Source of the DNA: Chryseobacterium sp. LAM-KRS1
GTDB lineage: Bacteria > Bacteroidota > Bacteroidia > Flavobacteriales > Weeksellaceae
DNA: 64,000 bases
Assembly: GCF_013184525.1 (NCBI RefSeq)
Contig: NZ_JAAOIZ010000007.1
Location: 1 to 64,000, forward strand
Reading direction: 5' to 3'
Of the stretch, positions 26,129-34,561 are shown piece after piece (position 1 is the stretch's first letter; each line of letters begins with the position of its first letter). The notes under the pieces are model-generated. The model did not search any database and was not told the DNA's origin. It saw only the letters and a program-made list of their open reading frames with translations. The position numbers and the translations under genes are program-made.

Positions 26129-28312
26129 CTATTGATTCCTATAAAGAGGAAATATAAACTGATGACTAAAATCATCAGCATCATATAAAAACTCCTCAAT
26201 GAATATTGATTTTTTGCTTTTTATTGTTTGTACAAAAAGCTTGGCCATTTCGTAATTATCCAGGTTTAAAGTCAAAGTATTGTCTGACTTAACCCACCGT
26301 ATCCAGTTAGGAATTTTTCGAATTTCTCTCCACTCTTTTAAGCTCTGTAAAAACAATTCTTCATCACTAATTAACTGGCTCACGTCAATTATATGCTCAT
26401 CCGTAATACGCCATTGGGCCTTAGAGAGAATGCTATTCTTGTACTCTACTCTTGGAAGGAAATAATAGATTTTTTTTAAATCCCCCCAATTGAAATATAT
26501 ACCAACTCTACGATCCTGGGCATTAAGATCGGATAAAAAATGATAAACAGGTAAAGAATGAGCAGAATAATTATGTGCATTGCTCAGATAAGGCATAACT
26601 TCTTTATTTAATTTTTTAGAACGCAAGACAATCCTATTATTCTTAAAAGAAATATATAAATCATCAATAAAAATCTGATTCTCTATAGGTAAAGTGGATT
26701 GTGCCAGATAAGGAATTTCATATTCTCGTAAAGATGGTCTTCTAATCACATTTCCTATCCTTGCTTCTGGCAAATGAATAATCTCTGCATGAATAACATT
26801 CTTATTTAATTCTGATTCTTTTTCAGCAATTGCTTTCGTTAAATTTTTTATATCCGATTTTTCTGAACAAAACCTGCCCAGCAAGTTAGCTGCACTCGCA
26901 CCTCCACTACTGGATATGTATAATTTTTCCTGATCTTCAGCAACTATTATTTCAGCCATGAAGGAGATAGTGTCTGGTAAATCTCCCCAATTTTCATCAA
27001 AGCCCTCGAAATCTTGGTCGGAAAGCTTAATCGCATAACTATTTGTTAGGATGCTTTCCTGAACTTTTTTGTTTAAAATAACCTGAACAGGGTTGAACTT
27101 GGCATTCAACTCTGACTTCCTTTTTTCTTCAGGAATTACCAGATCATCTAAATAAGGATGCACTCCTTTGGCACTGGCATTTTGCAAATACCCTATACCA
27201 ATTTCTGTATCCAGAGCATATAATAATGGAATCTCCTCACTTTCAAATCTATTATAAAATGCTTTTTTAAACCTATCAAAATTAGTATCATTATTTTTCA
27301 AAGAGATCTTATTTAGAAAACTGATTGTTTCTTTAAGTTCTTTTTTCCAAAAGACCGGCAATGCAAATTGATCTGAAAAATACATATCAGTCTGAAAAAG
27401 ATATTTGTTTTCGTATTCTATTCCAAAACTTTTGATCAGGTTTTCAATCTCACTATAAACGCCAATGTGATTTCCAAAACAATCATCTAAGCCACTCAAC
27501 TTATCTTTAATAGATGTCAAAACCCCAATTTCAACTTTTGCCCCAATTTTATCAAGTACAGAAATTAGTTCATCTAAAAAATCATTCCCGGAAACATTAG
27601 GATCTATTTCACTTATTAAAACCTGGTTTTCAATAAGTTCTTCAACAAAACCGATAGCCTCTGTTATGGTTATATCCTCTTCAATTAGTATTTCTGCAAT
27701 TTCAATAATTGTTCGTCCTTCCTTTACGTAATATAATACTTTCTTAAGTTCGTCAGAAAGTGGGGCCGATGATATTATATAATCTCTTTTTCCATTACGA
27801 AACTCGTATTCAATAAAGCGAATTTTATTTCCAATTATATGAATACTGTTGTTAGGAAAGAATAAAAGCTTACTTTTAATTTCTGGCACGTTAACTAAAT
27901 AATCAGCTAATGCAACCAAAAAAAGCATATCCAAATTAGTTTGACGAATTTTCCTTCCTCCATCATGTTTTTTAACAGTATGTTTAAATTCGCCCAATCC
28001 TATACCTGAAAACAACCCGAATGGCGTACATCGTGTACTCATACGACCATAATATTTTATTATAGTGCTTTTCAGTTTATCTTGTTTTTTAGGCGCAAGC
28101 TTTTTTCCTGAATCCAGCCATTGAATAATTTCTTCGTAAAGATTTGGAGATGCCAGATAAATAGATTCCTGAAAAGAAGGTCGTTTACAAATTTCCATCA
28201 AATCTTCATTATTAAAGAACTTCTTATCTGACTTTTCTAGAAATTCTTTATTTGAATAGTGAGGTATGCGGACCACATATTGGTCAAAAAATGAATAGGG
28301 AAATTGTGGCAT
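26129..28312 (-). CDS. Lanthipeptide dehydratase, glutamylation half (LanB N-terminal protein)
   Basis: This 727-residue protein is the N-terminal domain of a class I LanB. It uses glutamyl-tRNA to glutamylate Ser/Thr of a precursor peptide. The LanB signature is clear: an N-terminal FDQYVVRIPHYS, then GRMSTRCTPFGLFSGIG, a long central region, ASAANLLGRFC, and HAEIIHLPEARIGNVIRRP followed by YEIPYLA. It ends where the elimination domain would begin in a full-length LanB. It is encoded with no gap between the oligopeptidase gene (28313) and the elimination half (26128). The order peptide-oligopeptidase-LanB N-LanB C makes this a complete dehydratase unit without its own LanC. Confidence 0.92.
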   Translation of the reverse strand: MPQFPYSFFDQYVVRIPHYSNKEFLEKSDKKFFNNEDLMEICKRPSFQESIYLASPNLYEEIIQWLDSGKKLAPKKQDKLKSTIIKYYGRMSTRCTPFGLFSGIGLGEFKHTVKKHDGGRKIRQTNLDMLFLVALADYLVNVPEIKSKLLFFPNNSIHIIGNKIRFIEYEFRNGKRDYIISSAPLSDELKKVLYYVKEGRTIIEIAEILIEEDITITEAIGFVEELIENQVLISEIDPNVSGNDFLDELISVLDKIGAKVEIGVLTSIKDKLSGLDDCFGNHIGVYSEIENLIKSFGIEYENKYLFQTDMYFSDQFALPVFWKKELKETISFLNKISLKNNDTNFDRFKKAFYNRFESEEIPLLYALDTEIGIGYLQNASAKGVHPYLDDLVIPEEKRKSELNAKFNPVQVILNKKVQESILTNSYAIKLSDQDFEGFDENWGDLPDTISFMAEIIVAEDQEKLYISSSGGASAANLLGRFCSEKSDIKNLTKAIAEKESELNKNVIHAEIIHLPEARIGNVIRRPSLREYEIPYLAQSTLPIENQIFIDDLYISFKNNRIVLRSKKLNKEVMPYLSNAHNYSAHSLPVYHFLSDLNAQDRRVGIYFNWGDLKKIYYFLPRVEYKNSILSKAQWRITDEHIIDVSQLISDEELFLQSLKEWREIRKIPNWIRWVKSDNTLTLNLDNYEMAKLFVQTIKSKKSIFIEEFLYDADDFSHQFIFPLYRNQ

Positions 28313-30505
28313 TTATTTTTTTGTATCTTCTACAGGTTGATAGTCTGGATGACCTAGCTGCCAAAAAGCGAAAGCATAAATTAACGAATTTCTTTCATGA
28401 ATTTTATATGCCGGATCTTCTACACCGTGTCCAGAATCCATACTAACCTTCAGTAATGTAGGATTATTAGGCTTTTTATATGCACTTAGTTTTGCAGCAA
28501 ACTTAACTGATTGCCAAGGCGCAACCCTTGTATCATTCATTCCGGTAATTAATAAAGTGGCAGGGTACTCAACATTCTTTTTAATATGATGATATGAATC
28601 CATCTCTAAAAGACTTTTAAAACCTTCCGGATCATCTATATTTCCAAATTCATCAGCATCCGTACCTCCTATACCATTCAGTTTACCCCTTAAAGTATTC
28701 AGAGATCCAACCTCAATAATAGCAGCTTTAAATAAATCCGGTCTTTCTGTAATTGCCCTTCCCATTAAAATACCACCTCCACTTTGTCCCCAAACAGCTA
28801 TTTTATCAGGAGAAGTATATTTTTGATTGATCATATATTCTGTACATGATATCAAATCTTTCCAGGAATTTGGTTTTTTAATTTTCCGTCCATCGAGGTG
28901 CCACTTTTCACCTTTTTCTCCTCCTCCTCTGACATGTGCTATAGCCATTATACCTCCTTGATTAGCCCAAATTAAATAACTTCTTGCAAAAAAAGGGCGA
29001 TAAGATTCACCATAAGCTCCATAACCATAAATAAGCATTGGAGACTTACCATCTCTCTTTAAAGTTTTATTATAAATAATAGATAAAGGAATATCTTCAC
29101 CATCATAAGATTTCACTGTAATTTCCTCTACTACAATATCCTTAAATTCAGGATAATCTATGATCGGAACTAAATTTTCCAGTATAAATTTATCATCTTT
29201 CAACTCATACTTATACCGTTGTTCATCATTTGCCCATCCTGAACAGTTAATCCATATATCTGAAAATTTTTGGCCTTTCGCCTGTAGATTTATATTTCCA
29301 CTTACATAGGGAAGCTTTATAAGTTTTTGTTGACCTTTTCTATAAAGGTATAATTTAGCTTCTACTCCATTTTTTGTTGTGGTATAATAAATTCCATCTT
29401 TTGTAATTACATAACTTTTAAATACCTCATCTTTATATTCCGGAACTAAAACTTCAGGATTTTTAAAATTTGGATTTCGTACACTTGTTTTACACAGTTT
29501 AAAATTGGAAGAATTATAACCTGAAAGAAAATAAATATCATTCCCCGCCAATCTTACATAAAAAACTTTATCATCTTTTTTATACAGGCTTTTCCAGTTC
29601 TTTTTATTTTTGAAAAAATCGTCTTTATTAATAATAAATGTATCCCTATAGTCTTCCGCATCTACTACCATTCCAATATAATATTGATCATCCGGATTAA
29701 ATGCTAAAATTCCGGGATACTTTTCTGCTGCTATATTTAATTCAGAATTATTTTTTTTAGAAAACACATCTCTTCTATGATTAGGATCTTCTCCTAGTTT
29801 GTGTAAGACTACCTGAGTATTTTTTGCGAATAATTGAGATTTAGGATCAATTACAGGATAGTATACATAAAAAAAGCCTGAATTATCATCCAGCCATTTA
29901 ACACCTGCAATGGATGATGGATTTGCATGAGTAATAATTTCCGGGTGGATCGTTCTATCTTTTACTTCCAGTATTATTATTTCGGATATCTCCTTACCCT
30001 TTTCTGATAATGAAATTGCTACTCTGCTACCATCCCAGCTCGGACTTATTAGATTGATTTTAAATTCGTTATCCTTCCCACTGCTTTTTGATGAGGATAT
30101 AAAATTAATTGGATCATATAATAGCTCCTCTTTGCCATCATACCCATTTCTACAATAAAGTTTAGCTATTTTTTCATCACCATTTCTTTTTAAGTAGAAA
30201 TATTTATTATTTTCTATAATTTTCAGTTCTGAAATAAAATAGCCTTGTCTTTTTTCAAGCTCAAGTCTTTTATTCAGATAATAATTATTCCTTGGGATTT
30301 TATCTAGGATAAGATCTGTATAGTCATTTTGGATATTAATCCATCTTTTTGTGTCAGGATCAGTTAAATTTTCTAAATTTCTATATTCATCTACGATTTT
30401 AGCCCCAAAATAACTGTCTGTAACAGGGATTGATGGGGCTAATGGTGTTTGTGAATATAAAAAATTACTTAAAATAGAAATAACCAAAAATATTCTAAAC
30501 TTCAT
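28313..30505 (-). CDS. Exported S9A prolyl oligopeptidase in the RiPP operon
   Basis: This 730-residue serine peptidase has a signal peptide ending near FLYSQ (1-18). The N-terminal beta-propeller region spans about 25-440, and the alpha/beta-hydrolase domain is C-terminal. The triad is Ser575 in VWGQSGGG, Asp658 in TGMNDTR and His693 in SGHGVED. RGGGEKGEKWH and IYGYGAYG are S9A hallmarks. It is encoded between the precursor peptide (14 bases upstream) and the split LanB (no gap), so it is very probably part of the RiPP pathway. Because it is exported, it would act after export, perhaps as leader or tail trimming in the periplasm. Prolyl oligopeptidases are known leader peptidases in some class III lanthipeptide clusters. 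Confidence 0.92.
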   Translation of the reverse strand: MKFRIFLVISILSNFLYSQTPLAPSIPVTDSYFGAKIVDEYRNLENLTDPDTKRWINIQNDYTDLILDKIPRNNYYLNKRLELEKRQGYFISELKIIENNKYFYLKRNGDEKIAKLYCRNGYDGKEELLYDPINFISSSKSSGKDNEFKINLISPSWDGSRVAISLSEKGKEISEIIILEVKDRTIHPEIITHANPSSIAGVKWLDDNSGFFYVYYPVIDPKSQLFAKNTQVVLHKLGEDPNHRRDVFSKKNNSELNIAAEKYPGILAFNPDDQYYIGMVVDAEDYRDTFIINKDDFFKNKKNWKSLYKKDDKVFYVRLAGNDIYFLSGYNSSNFKLCKTSVRNPNFKNPEVLVPEYKDEVFKSYVITKDGIYYTTTKNGVEAKLYLYRKGQQKLIKLPYVSGNINLQAKGQKFSDIWINCSGWANDEQRYKYELKDDKFILENLVPIIDYPEFKDIVVEEITVKSYDGEDIPLSIIYNKTLKRDGKSPMLIYGYGAYGESYRPFFARSYLIWANQGGIMAIAHVRGGGEKGEKWHLDGRKIKKPNSWKDLISCTEYMINQKYTSPDKIAVWGQSGGGILMGRAITERPDLFKAAIIEVGSLNTLRGKLNGIGGTDADEFGNIDDPEGFKSLLEMDSYHHIKKNVEYPATLLITGMNDTRVAPWQSVKFAAKLSAYKKPNNPTLLKVSMDSGHGVEDPAYKIHERNSLIYAFAFWQLGHPDYQPVEDTKK

Positions 30506-30519
30506 TCTTTATTAAATTA

Positions 30520-30702
30520 TTAGGCAGTTGCATGTATTGTCTCAACTGGCTTGCTTGTATTATTCGGATCATGGCATCCTCCTTCTTCCGTATTTTCAAA
30601 TCCTATTACAGTGTTCTTAGATCCTCCACCAACAATTTTGCTCAAATTGTTAATTTTCACCATCTGAATTTTTTCCAAAGATAATTTTTTCTTTTTTTCC
30701 AT
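30520..30702 (-). CDS. Class I lanthipeptide precursor, one-cysteine type
   Basis: This is a 60-residue peptide with the leader form found in Bacteroidota class I lanthipeptides: a Lys-rich start, then KLSLEKIQMVKINNLSKIVGGG (positions 6-27), a LSL..K..... hydrophobic helix ending in a double-glycine site. The core would be about 33 residues (28-60) with 7 Ser/Thr and a single Cys (core position 16), just after a second Gly pair. At most one thioether ring can form, unless dehydrated residues remain or react otherwise. It is the first gene of the leftward operon with the oligopeptidase and split LanB. Its promoter elements are poor matches (30738-30793), consistent with activator control. Confidence 0.82.
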   Translation of the reverse strand: MEKKKKLSLEKIQMVKINNLSKIVGGGSKNTVIGFENTEEGGCHDPNNTSKPVETIHATA

Positions 30703-30737
30703 TTTTTTTAAAATTTAAGTTCTATAATTAAGAGTTG

Positions 30738-30793
30738 CAAATAAAGTAATTTTTTTTAATTGCACATCTATAAATACATATAAATTTATAAAT
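30738..30793 (-). promoter_or_regulatory. Putative promoter and operator of the leftward RiPP operon
   Basis: On the minus strand a degenerate -7 element TTTATTTG (30738-30745) has ATG in place of TTG 19 bases upstream, so the basal promoter looks weak. Directly upstream lie two related palindromic sites, ATTTATAAAT (30784-30793) and ATCTATAAAT (30766-30775), with starts 18 bases apart. The same 10-mer occurs twice downstream of the regulator gene (32700-32731). This is inferred to be the target of the adjacent AraC-type regulator. Confidence 0.35.
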
Positions 30794-30891
30794 CTAACTT
30801 AATAAAAACACAAATAAACAACTGATAAACAAACATTTAAACACAAACAGAATAACTCATTATTTGTCGATATAATTTATTAAAAAAATTA

Positions 30892-30899
30892 TAATTTTG
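30892..30899 (+). promoter_or_regulatory. -7 element of the regulator gene
   Basis: TAATTTTG matches TAnnTTTG and predicts a start near 30906, just before the ATG at 30921. It overlaps the TTG codon at 30897, arguing that this TTG is not the start of translation. Confidence 0.45.
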
Positions 30900-30920
30900 C
30901 ATCCAGTTATTTGTGGAACA

Positions 30921-32648
30921 ATGAGATCAGCATATTTATTATTATTCATATTAGTATTTAACCTTTCACCTTCAAAAGGTAAGATAAATGATACATTAAA
31001 AATATATTCATATTCCCAATTAAAAGAAAAATTCTATGATTATGTGGGTAACGATAAAATTAGTAATGCTAATGTAATTTCAAAATATTATTTGCAAAAA
31101 GCAAAAAACGAGAAAAATACTACTGAAATAACTGAAGGCTATGTTCTGAGGCATTTTAATTTAGACCTTCAAAATGCTCTAAAATATATAGATAGCATAT
31201 CGATCTATAAAAAAAATCTTGATCAAAAAATATATCCTGCACGAATTTACTTATTACGTGGTAATCTTTACTTAAGACACGATAACTTAAAACTAGCATT
31301 TGAAAATTATATGCTAGGTCTAAAATATGCGAAAGAAAAAAATAATGAAAGGCAGATAGCTATTGCAAATATTAGCGTTGCTTACCTAAATAATTATATT
31401 GGAAAACATGCAGAAGCTGCAAAAATTTTAAGATTCTACCTGTATCATGGAAATTACTTCAATGAAGCTGAGCAGGGTAGAATCCATTATAATTTAGCTG
31501 ACACCTATATTGAGATTAATAAAATGGATTCTGCTAAAACATTAATACAAGAAGGTGTTCAAGCAGCACTAAAAAATAAGAATAGTTACAAATATAACCA
31601 ATATTTATTTTTAGATGGTTTTTATAATTTGAAATTAAACAAATATGATATTGCCATTGAAAAGTTATTAAAATGTAAAGAATTTTTTGCCAAAAATGAA
31701 AATGATCTAAATATAAGCTATACATTATTAAATCTGGGAAAAGCCTATGATGGATTGAAAAATAAGGATAAAGCAGCAGAAAACTTTATTGCAATTGACT
31801 CTATAGAACAAAAAAGCAACAATACTTTTCCTGAACTTCGTGATATATATACTTACTTGATTGATTATTATAAAGAAAAAAATAATAAAGAAAAACAACT
31901 TTACTATATCGAGCGATTCTTAAAGGTTGATAAATTATTAGATTCGCAATTTAAATATATTTCGCGAGAATTACCTAGAAGATATGATACTCCTCAATTA
32001 TTAAAAGAAAAAGAGAATATAATTAATGACCTACAAAACAGAAAAAAAATTCTCTACATCTCAATAAGTATATTATTTATTGGTCTTTTAGTCCTCTTAT
32101 ATCTTTATAAAAAATCTAAAAACTCGGAAAAACGGCATAGAGAAATTGCTCAGAAATTAATTCATTCCATAGAAGAAAAGAATAATGCGTTTACAGAACC
32201 AGAGCCTAATGTCGTAATTACTGAGATCTCTGATAAAAAGATACCATTTAATCAAATTGAATCTAAATCTAAATCAATTCCTGAAGATGTTGTACAGTTT
32301 ATTTTAAAGGGATTAGAAAATTTCGAGACCAAGCAACAATTTTTGAAAAAGGGAATTACACTTAGTAGTCTGGCAAAAACTTTAAAAACAAATTCTGCCT
32401 ATTTATCGGATGTTATTAATACATATAAGGAAAAAAATTTCGCATCATACCTTAATGATCTTCGTATTAATTATGCGTTAACAAGATTAGTTCATGATAA
32501 AAAGTTTAGATCTTACAAGCTTTCTGTCATTTCAGAGGAGTTGGGATACAATAATGAACAAGCATTTTCCATTGCTTTTAAGAAAAAAACAGGAACTACA
32601 CTTTCCATTTACATTAAAGAGGTAGAAAAATCCCATAATCAGAATTAA
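30921..32648 (+). CDS. Membrane-bound TPR/AraC-type transcriptional regulator
   Basis: This regulator of 575 residues has an N-terminal hydrophobic signal or anchor (about 1-20) and a periplasmic-looking TPR repeat region (about 50-350, with the ARIYLLRGNLYLRHDNLKLA type of repeat). A membrane segment follows at about 375-395 (LYISISILFIGLLVLLYLY), then a charged linker. The C-terminal AraC helix-turn-helix domain (about 470-570) includes TNSAYLSDVINTY and the second helix-turn-helix in VISEELGYNNEQAFSIAFKK. Such proteins may sense a periplasmic signal and act on DNA from the membrane. It lies between the two divergently arranged precursor operons and is the obvious candidate to control both. 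The start at 30921 is chosen over TTG 30897. Confidence 0.9.
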   Translation: MRSAYLLLFILVFNLSPSKGKINDTLKIYSYSQLKEKFYDYVGNDKISNANVISKYYLQKAKNEKNTTEITEGYVLRHFNLDLQNALKYIDSISIYKKNLDQKIYPARIYLLRGNLYLRHDNLKLAFENYMLGLKYAKEKNNERQIAIANISVAYLNNYIGKHAEAAKILRFYLYHGNYFNEAEQGRIHYNLADTYIEINKMDSAKTLIQEGVQAALKNKNSYKYNQYLFLDGFYNLKLNKYDIAIEKLLKCKEFFAKNENDLNISYTLLNLGKAYDGLKNKDKAAENFIAIDSIEQKSNNTFPELRDIYTYLIDYYKEKNNKEKQLYYIERFLKVDKLLDSQFKYISRELPRRYDTPQLLKEKENIINDLQNRKKILYISISILFIGLLVLLYLYKKSKNSEKRHREIAQKLIHSIEEKNNAFTEPEPNVVITEISDKKIPFNQIESKSKSIPEDVVQFILKGLENFETKQQFLKKGITLSSLAKTLKTNSAYLSDVINTYKEKNFASYLNDLRINYALTRLVHDKKFRSYKLSVISEELGYNNEQAFSIAFKKKTGTTLSIYIKEVEKSHNQN

Positions 32649-32699
32649 ACTTCAAAATCCTTAACAAAAGCCTAATTAACAGACACTTAAATAAAATAT

Positions 32700-32777
32700 A
32701 TTTATAAATCAATGCCTATACATTTATAAATACACATCCTATTCCTTTTTTTTGAGATGTAATGTTCTGTAAGTTTG
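32700..32777 (+). promoter_or_regulatory. Putative operator and promoter of the rightward RiPP operon
   Basis: Two exact copies of the palindrome ATTTATAAAT (32700-32709 and 32722-32731) are spaced 22 bases apart, about two helical turns. Downstream, TAAGTTTG (32770-32777) is a -7 match, but the sequence 19 bases before it lacks a TTG. A 12-base palindrome TTGTGCGCACAA (32824-32835) lies further on, in the long leader of the peptide gene. The sites resemble those before the leftward operon, which supports shared regulation. This is an inference. Confidence 0.35.
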
Positions 32778-32925
32778 CTCTGTAATCAAAAACAAAAATT
32801 GATTAACAAATAATATTTTTTAATTGTGCGCACAAAGACAAGAATATTACGCTAATAGCAAACACTCCCGGATGTCAGGGATTATATGACAGAATAAATT
32901 ATTATTAAAAATCAAAATTAAAACA

Positions 32926-33141
32926 ATGAAAAAACAAGTATCATTAGGCAAATTAAGCTTAAACAAGGAAAAAATCGCTCAACTAAGTGCAGAGGGAATG
33001 TCAAATGTAAAAGGAGGAAATTTTGGAGGTAGCACATGTGCTGGGTTCACTTGTGGATGGTGTACTTCTACAATGGATTCTTCTACAACAAAACCTCTAG
33101 GACCAAAAGATCAAGAAGAAGGATTAGAGCCTCAAGGTTAA
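32926..33141 (+). CDS. Class I lanthipeptide precursor, three-cysteine type
   Basis: This is a 71-residue peptide. The leader (about 1-31) has GKLSLNKEKIAQLSAEGMS and ends in NVKGG, the double-glycine form typical of Bacteroidota class I lanthipeptides. The core of about 40 residues starts NFGGSTCAGFTCGWCTSTMD and contains 10 Ser/Thr and 3 Cys in its first 24 residues, followed by a 16-residue acidic, Pro/Gly-rich tail with no modifiable residue. Up to three (methyl)lanthionine rings are possible. LanC and a complete LanB follow on the same strand. A hairpin at 33178-33197 just downstream may raise its expression over the enzymes. Confidence 0.88.
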   Translation: MKKQVSLGKLSLNKEKIAQLSAEGMSNVKGGNFGGSTCAGFTCGWCTSTMDSSTTKPLGPKDQEEGLEPQG

Positions 33142-33177
33142 GATTAATAAAATTATAAAAGATTATATTTTGGAACT

Positions 33178-33197
33178 AGCCCCGTGTATACGGGGTT
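33178..33197 (+). terminator. Hairpin after the lanthipeptide precursor
   Basis: CCCCGT (33180-33185) pairs with ACGGGG (33190-33195) around a GTAT loop, extended by weaker outer pairs. It lies 38 bases past the peptide stop. No T tract follows, so it may act as a partial terminator or as an mRNA-stabilising stem. It is a G+C-rich island in very A+T-rich DNA. The gap to the LanC start at 33364 shows no clear promoter. Confidence 0.5.
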
Positions 33198-33363
33198 AAT
33201 TCCTTAATATAATAATATTAATCGCTCATAGATTATATCTGTTATACTGATTTTTAACAACTCAATACGTCACAACACCGAATTACTCTAATTAAGTTCA
33301 AATATGCTGTTTGTTGCTCTCTTATTAATAAAACTATTACTCACCACTTTATCATAATTAACT

Positions 33364-34557
33364 ATGAAAACAAAACATATAAATATCAGCAATATTATAC
33401 ACGAGCTGGAACAAGATATAACAGAGAATGTATTTAATACTAATGATAACTCTCTATTCAATGGTAGAGCCGGTGTATTGATTTTATATTATTTATTATA
33501 TGAGAACACCCAAGATTCTCAATACATTGATAAAATTGGAGATGTAATTACCCAAATTTTTCAAGATATCAATGAAGATAATTATTCTGGTGGCAATTCA
33601 TTTTGCAATGGTTTGGCAGGAATAGGATATGCCCTGAATCTTTTAAAAAAGAAAAAAATAATTTCAGAAGAATTTGAAGTCGTTTTAAAAGATTTTGACA
33701 CCATTTTATTGCAGGAAATTGATGTCTGCCTTCACAATAAAAAGTTTGATTTCTTACATGGCGGATTGGGAATATCACTTTGCCTGTTAGAGAGGGCAAG
33801 TGAAAATGTCTTATTACAAGAAAAAATTGATAGTTTTTTTTCAAAATATATTTTCATTGTAGAAGAGCAAATAAAAAAAGATAATAGTTTGGAATTCTTT
33901 GATGAATCAGGAGATTATACAGCTAAATATAATTTGGGAATGGCTCATGGACTCATTTCAAACTTATGTCTCCTTATAAAATATTCAAACCAGATATCTC
34001 ATGATGTAAGATCCATAATTAAGGCCATTTCAGATAAGATATTGGAATTTTATAAAAAAGAAAACTCTTGTCAATTTCCAAGTATTATCTATACAAACAG
34101 GGAAAGTACATATAACGCTCCATTAGGATGGTGTTATGGAGACAATATTATTGCATTGGGATTATTAAAAAGTGCTGTCTTTCTGGAAGACTCCTATCTC
34201 TATTCTATAGCAGAGCAAGTTGCAATTAATGCATTGAAGAGAGACCATGAACGATTCGTTGTTAAAGATGCCATGATCTGCCACGGTACTGCAGGTGTTT
34301 CGTACATCTACGAAAAATTGTATAAAATTACCTCGAATGAAAAATTAAAGGAATCATCTCAAAAATGGTTTGAAACTACTCTCGATTTTTACTCAGTAGA
34401 CGAAAAGTCTCATAGTTACAGAACTTATGTTGGAGAAAATGAATATACAAGTACTATATCATTACTCAATGGAAAAATTGGAATAGCAATTATGCTATTA
34501 ATGCGAGAAAACAGTAATCTAGATTCAGATTGGGATAATATTTTATTATTAAACTAA
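33364..34557 (+). CDS. Lanthionine synthetase C-like cyclase (LanC)
   Basis: This is a zinc-dependent cyclase of 397 residues that joins Cys thiols to dehydrated Ser/Thr to form lanthionine rings. The zinc ligands match NisC: Cys257 in GWCYGD, and Cys306 with His307 in MICHGTAG. The general acid/base His195 is in GMAHGLISN. The repeated GxxG-type toroid motifs SFCNGLAGIGYAL and FLHGGLGISLCL are present. It sits between the precursor (32926) and the LanB gene (34562, 4 bases on) and is the only LanC in the window, so it may serve both precursors. Confidence 0.94.
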   Translation: MKTKHINISNIIHELEQDITENVFNTNDNSLFNGRAGVLILYYLLYENTQDSQYIDKIGDVITQIFQDINEDNYSGGNSFCNGLAGIGYALNLLKKKKIISEEFEVVLKDFDTILLQEIDVCLHNKKFDFLHGGLGISLCLLERASENVLLQEKIDSFFSKYIFIVEEQIKKDNSLEFFDESGDYTAKYNLGMAHGLISNLCLLIKYSNQISHDVRSIIKAISDKILEFYKKENSCQFPSIIYTNRESTYNAPLGWCYGDNIIALGLLKSAVFLEDSYLYSIAEQVAINALKRDHERFVVKDAMICHGTAGVSYIYEKLYKITSNEKLKESSQKWFETTLDFYSVDEKSHSYRTYVGENEYTSTISLLNGKIGIAIMLLMRENSNLDSDWDNILLLN

Positions 34558-34561
34558 GGAT

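Noticed and set aside
30897..30920. TTG start for a longer AraC-type regulator
   Set aside because: The TTG lies within a -7 promoter element (30892-30899); the ATG at 30921 gives a normal N-terminal hydrophobic segment.
33304..33357. Seventeen-codon hydrophobic frame before LanC
   Set aside because: Hydrophobic and A+T-rich, with no leader motif or signal of its own; may arise by chance.
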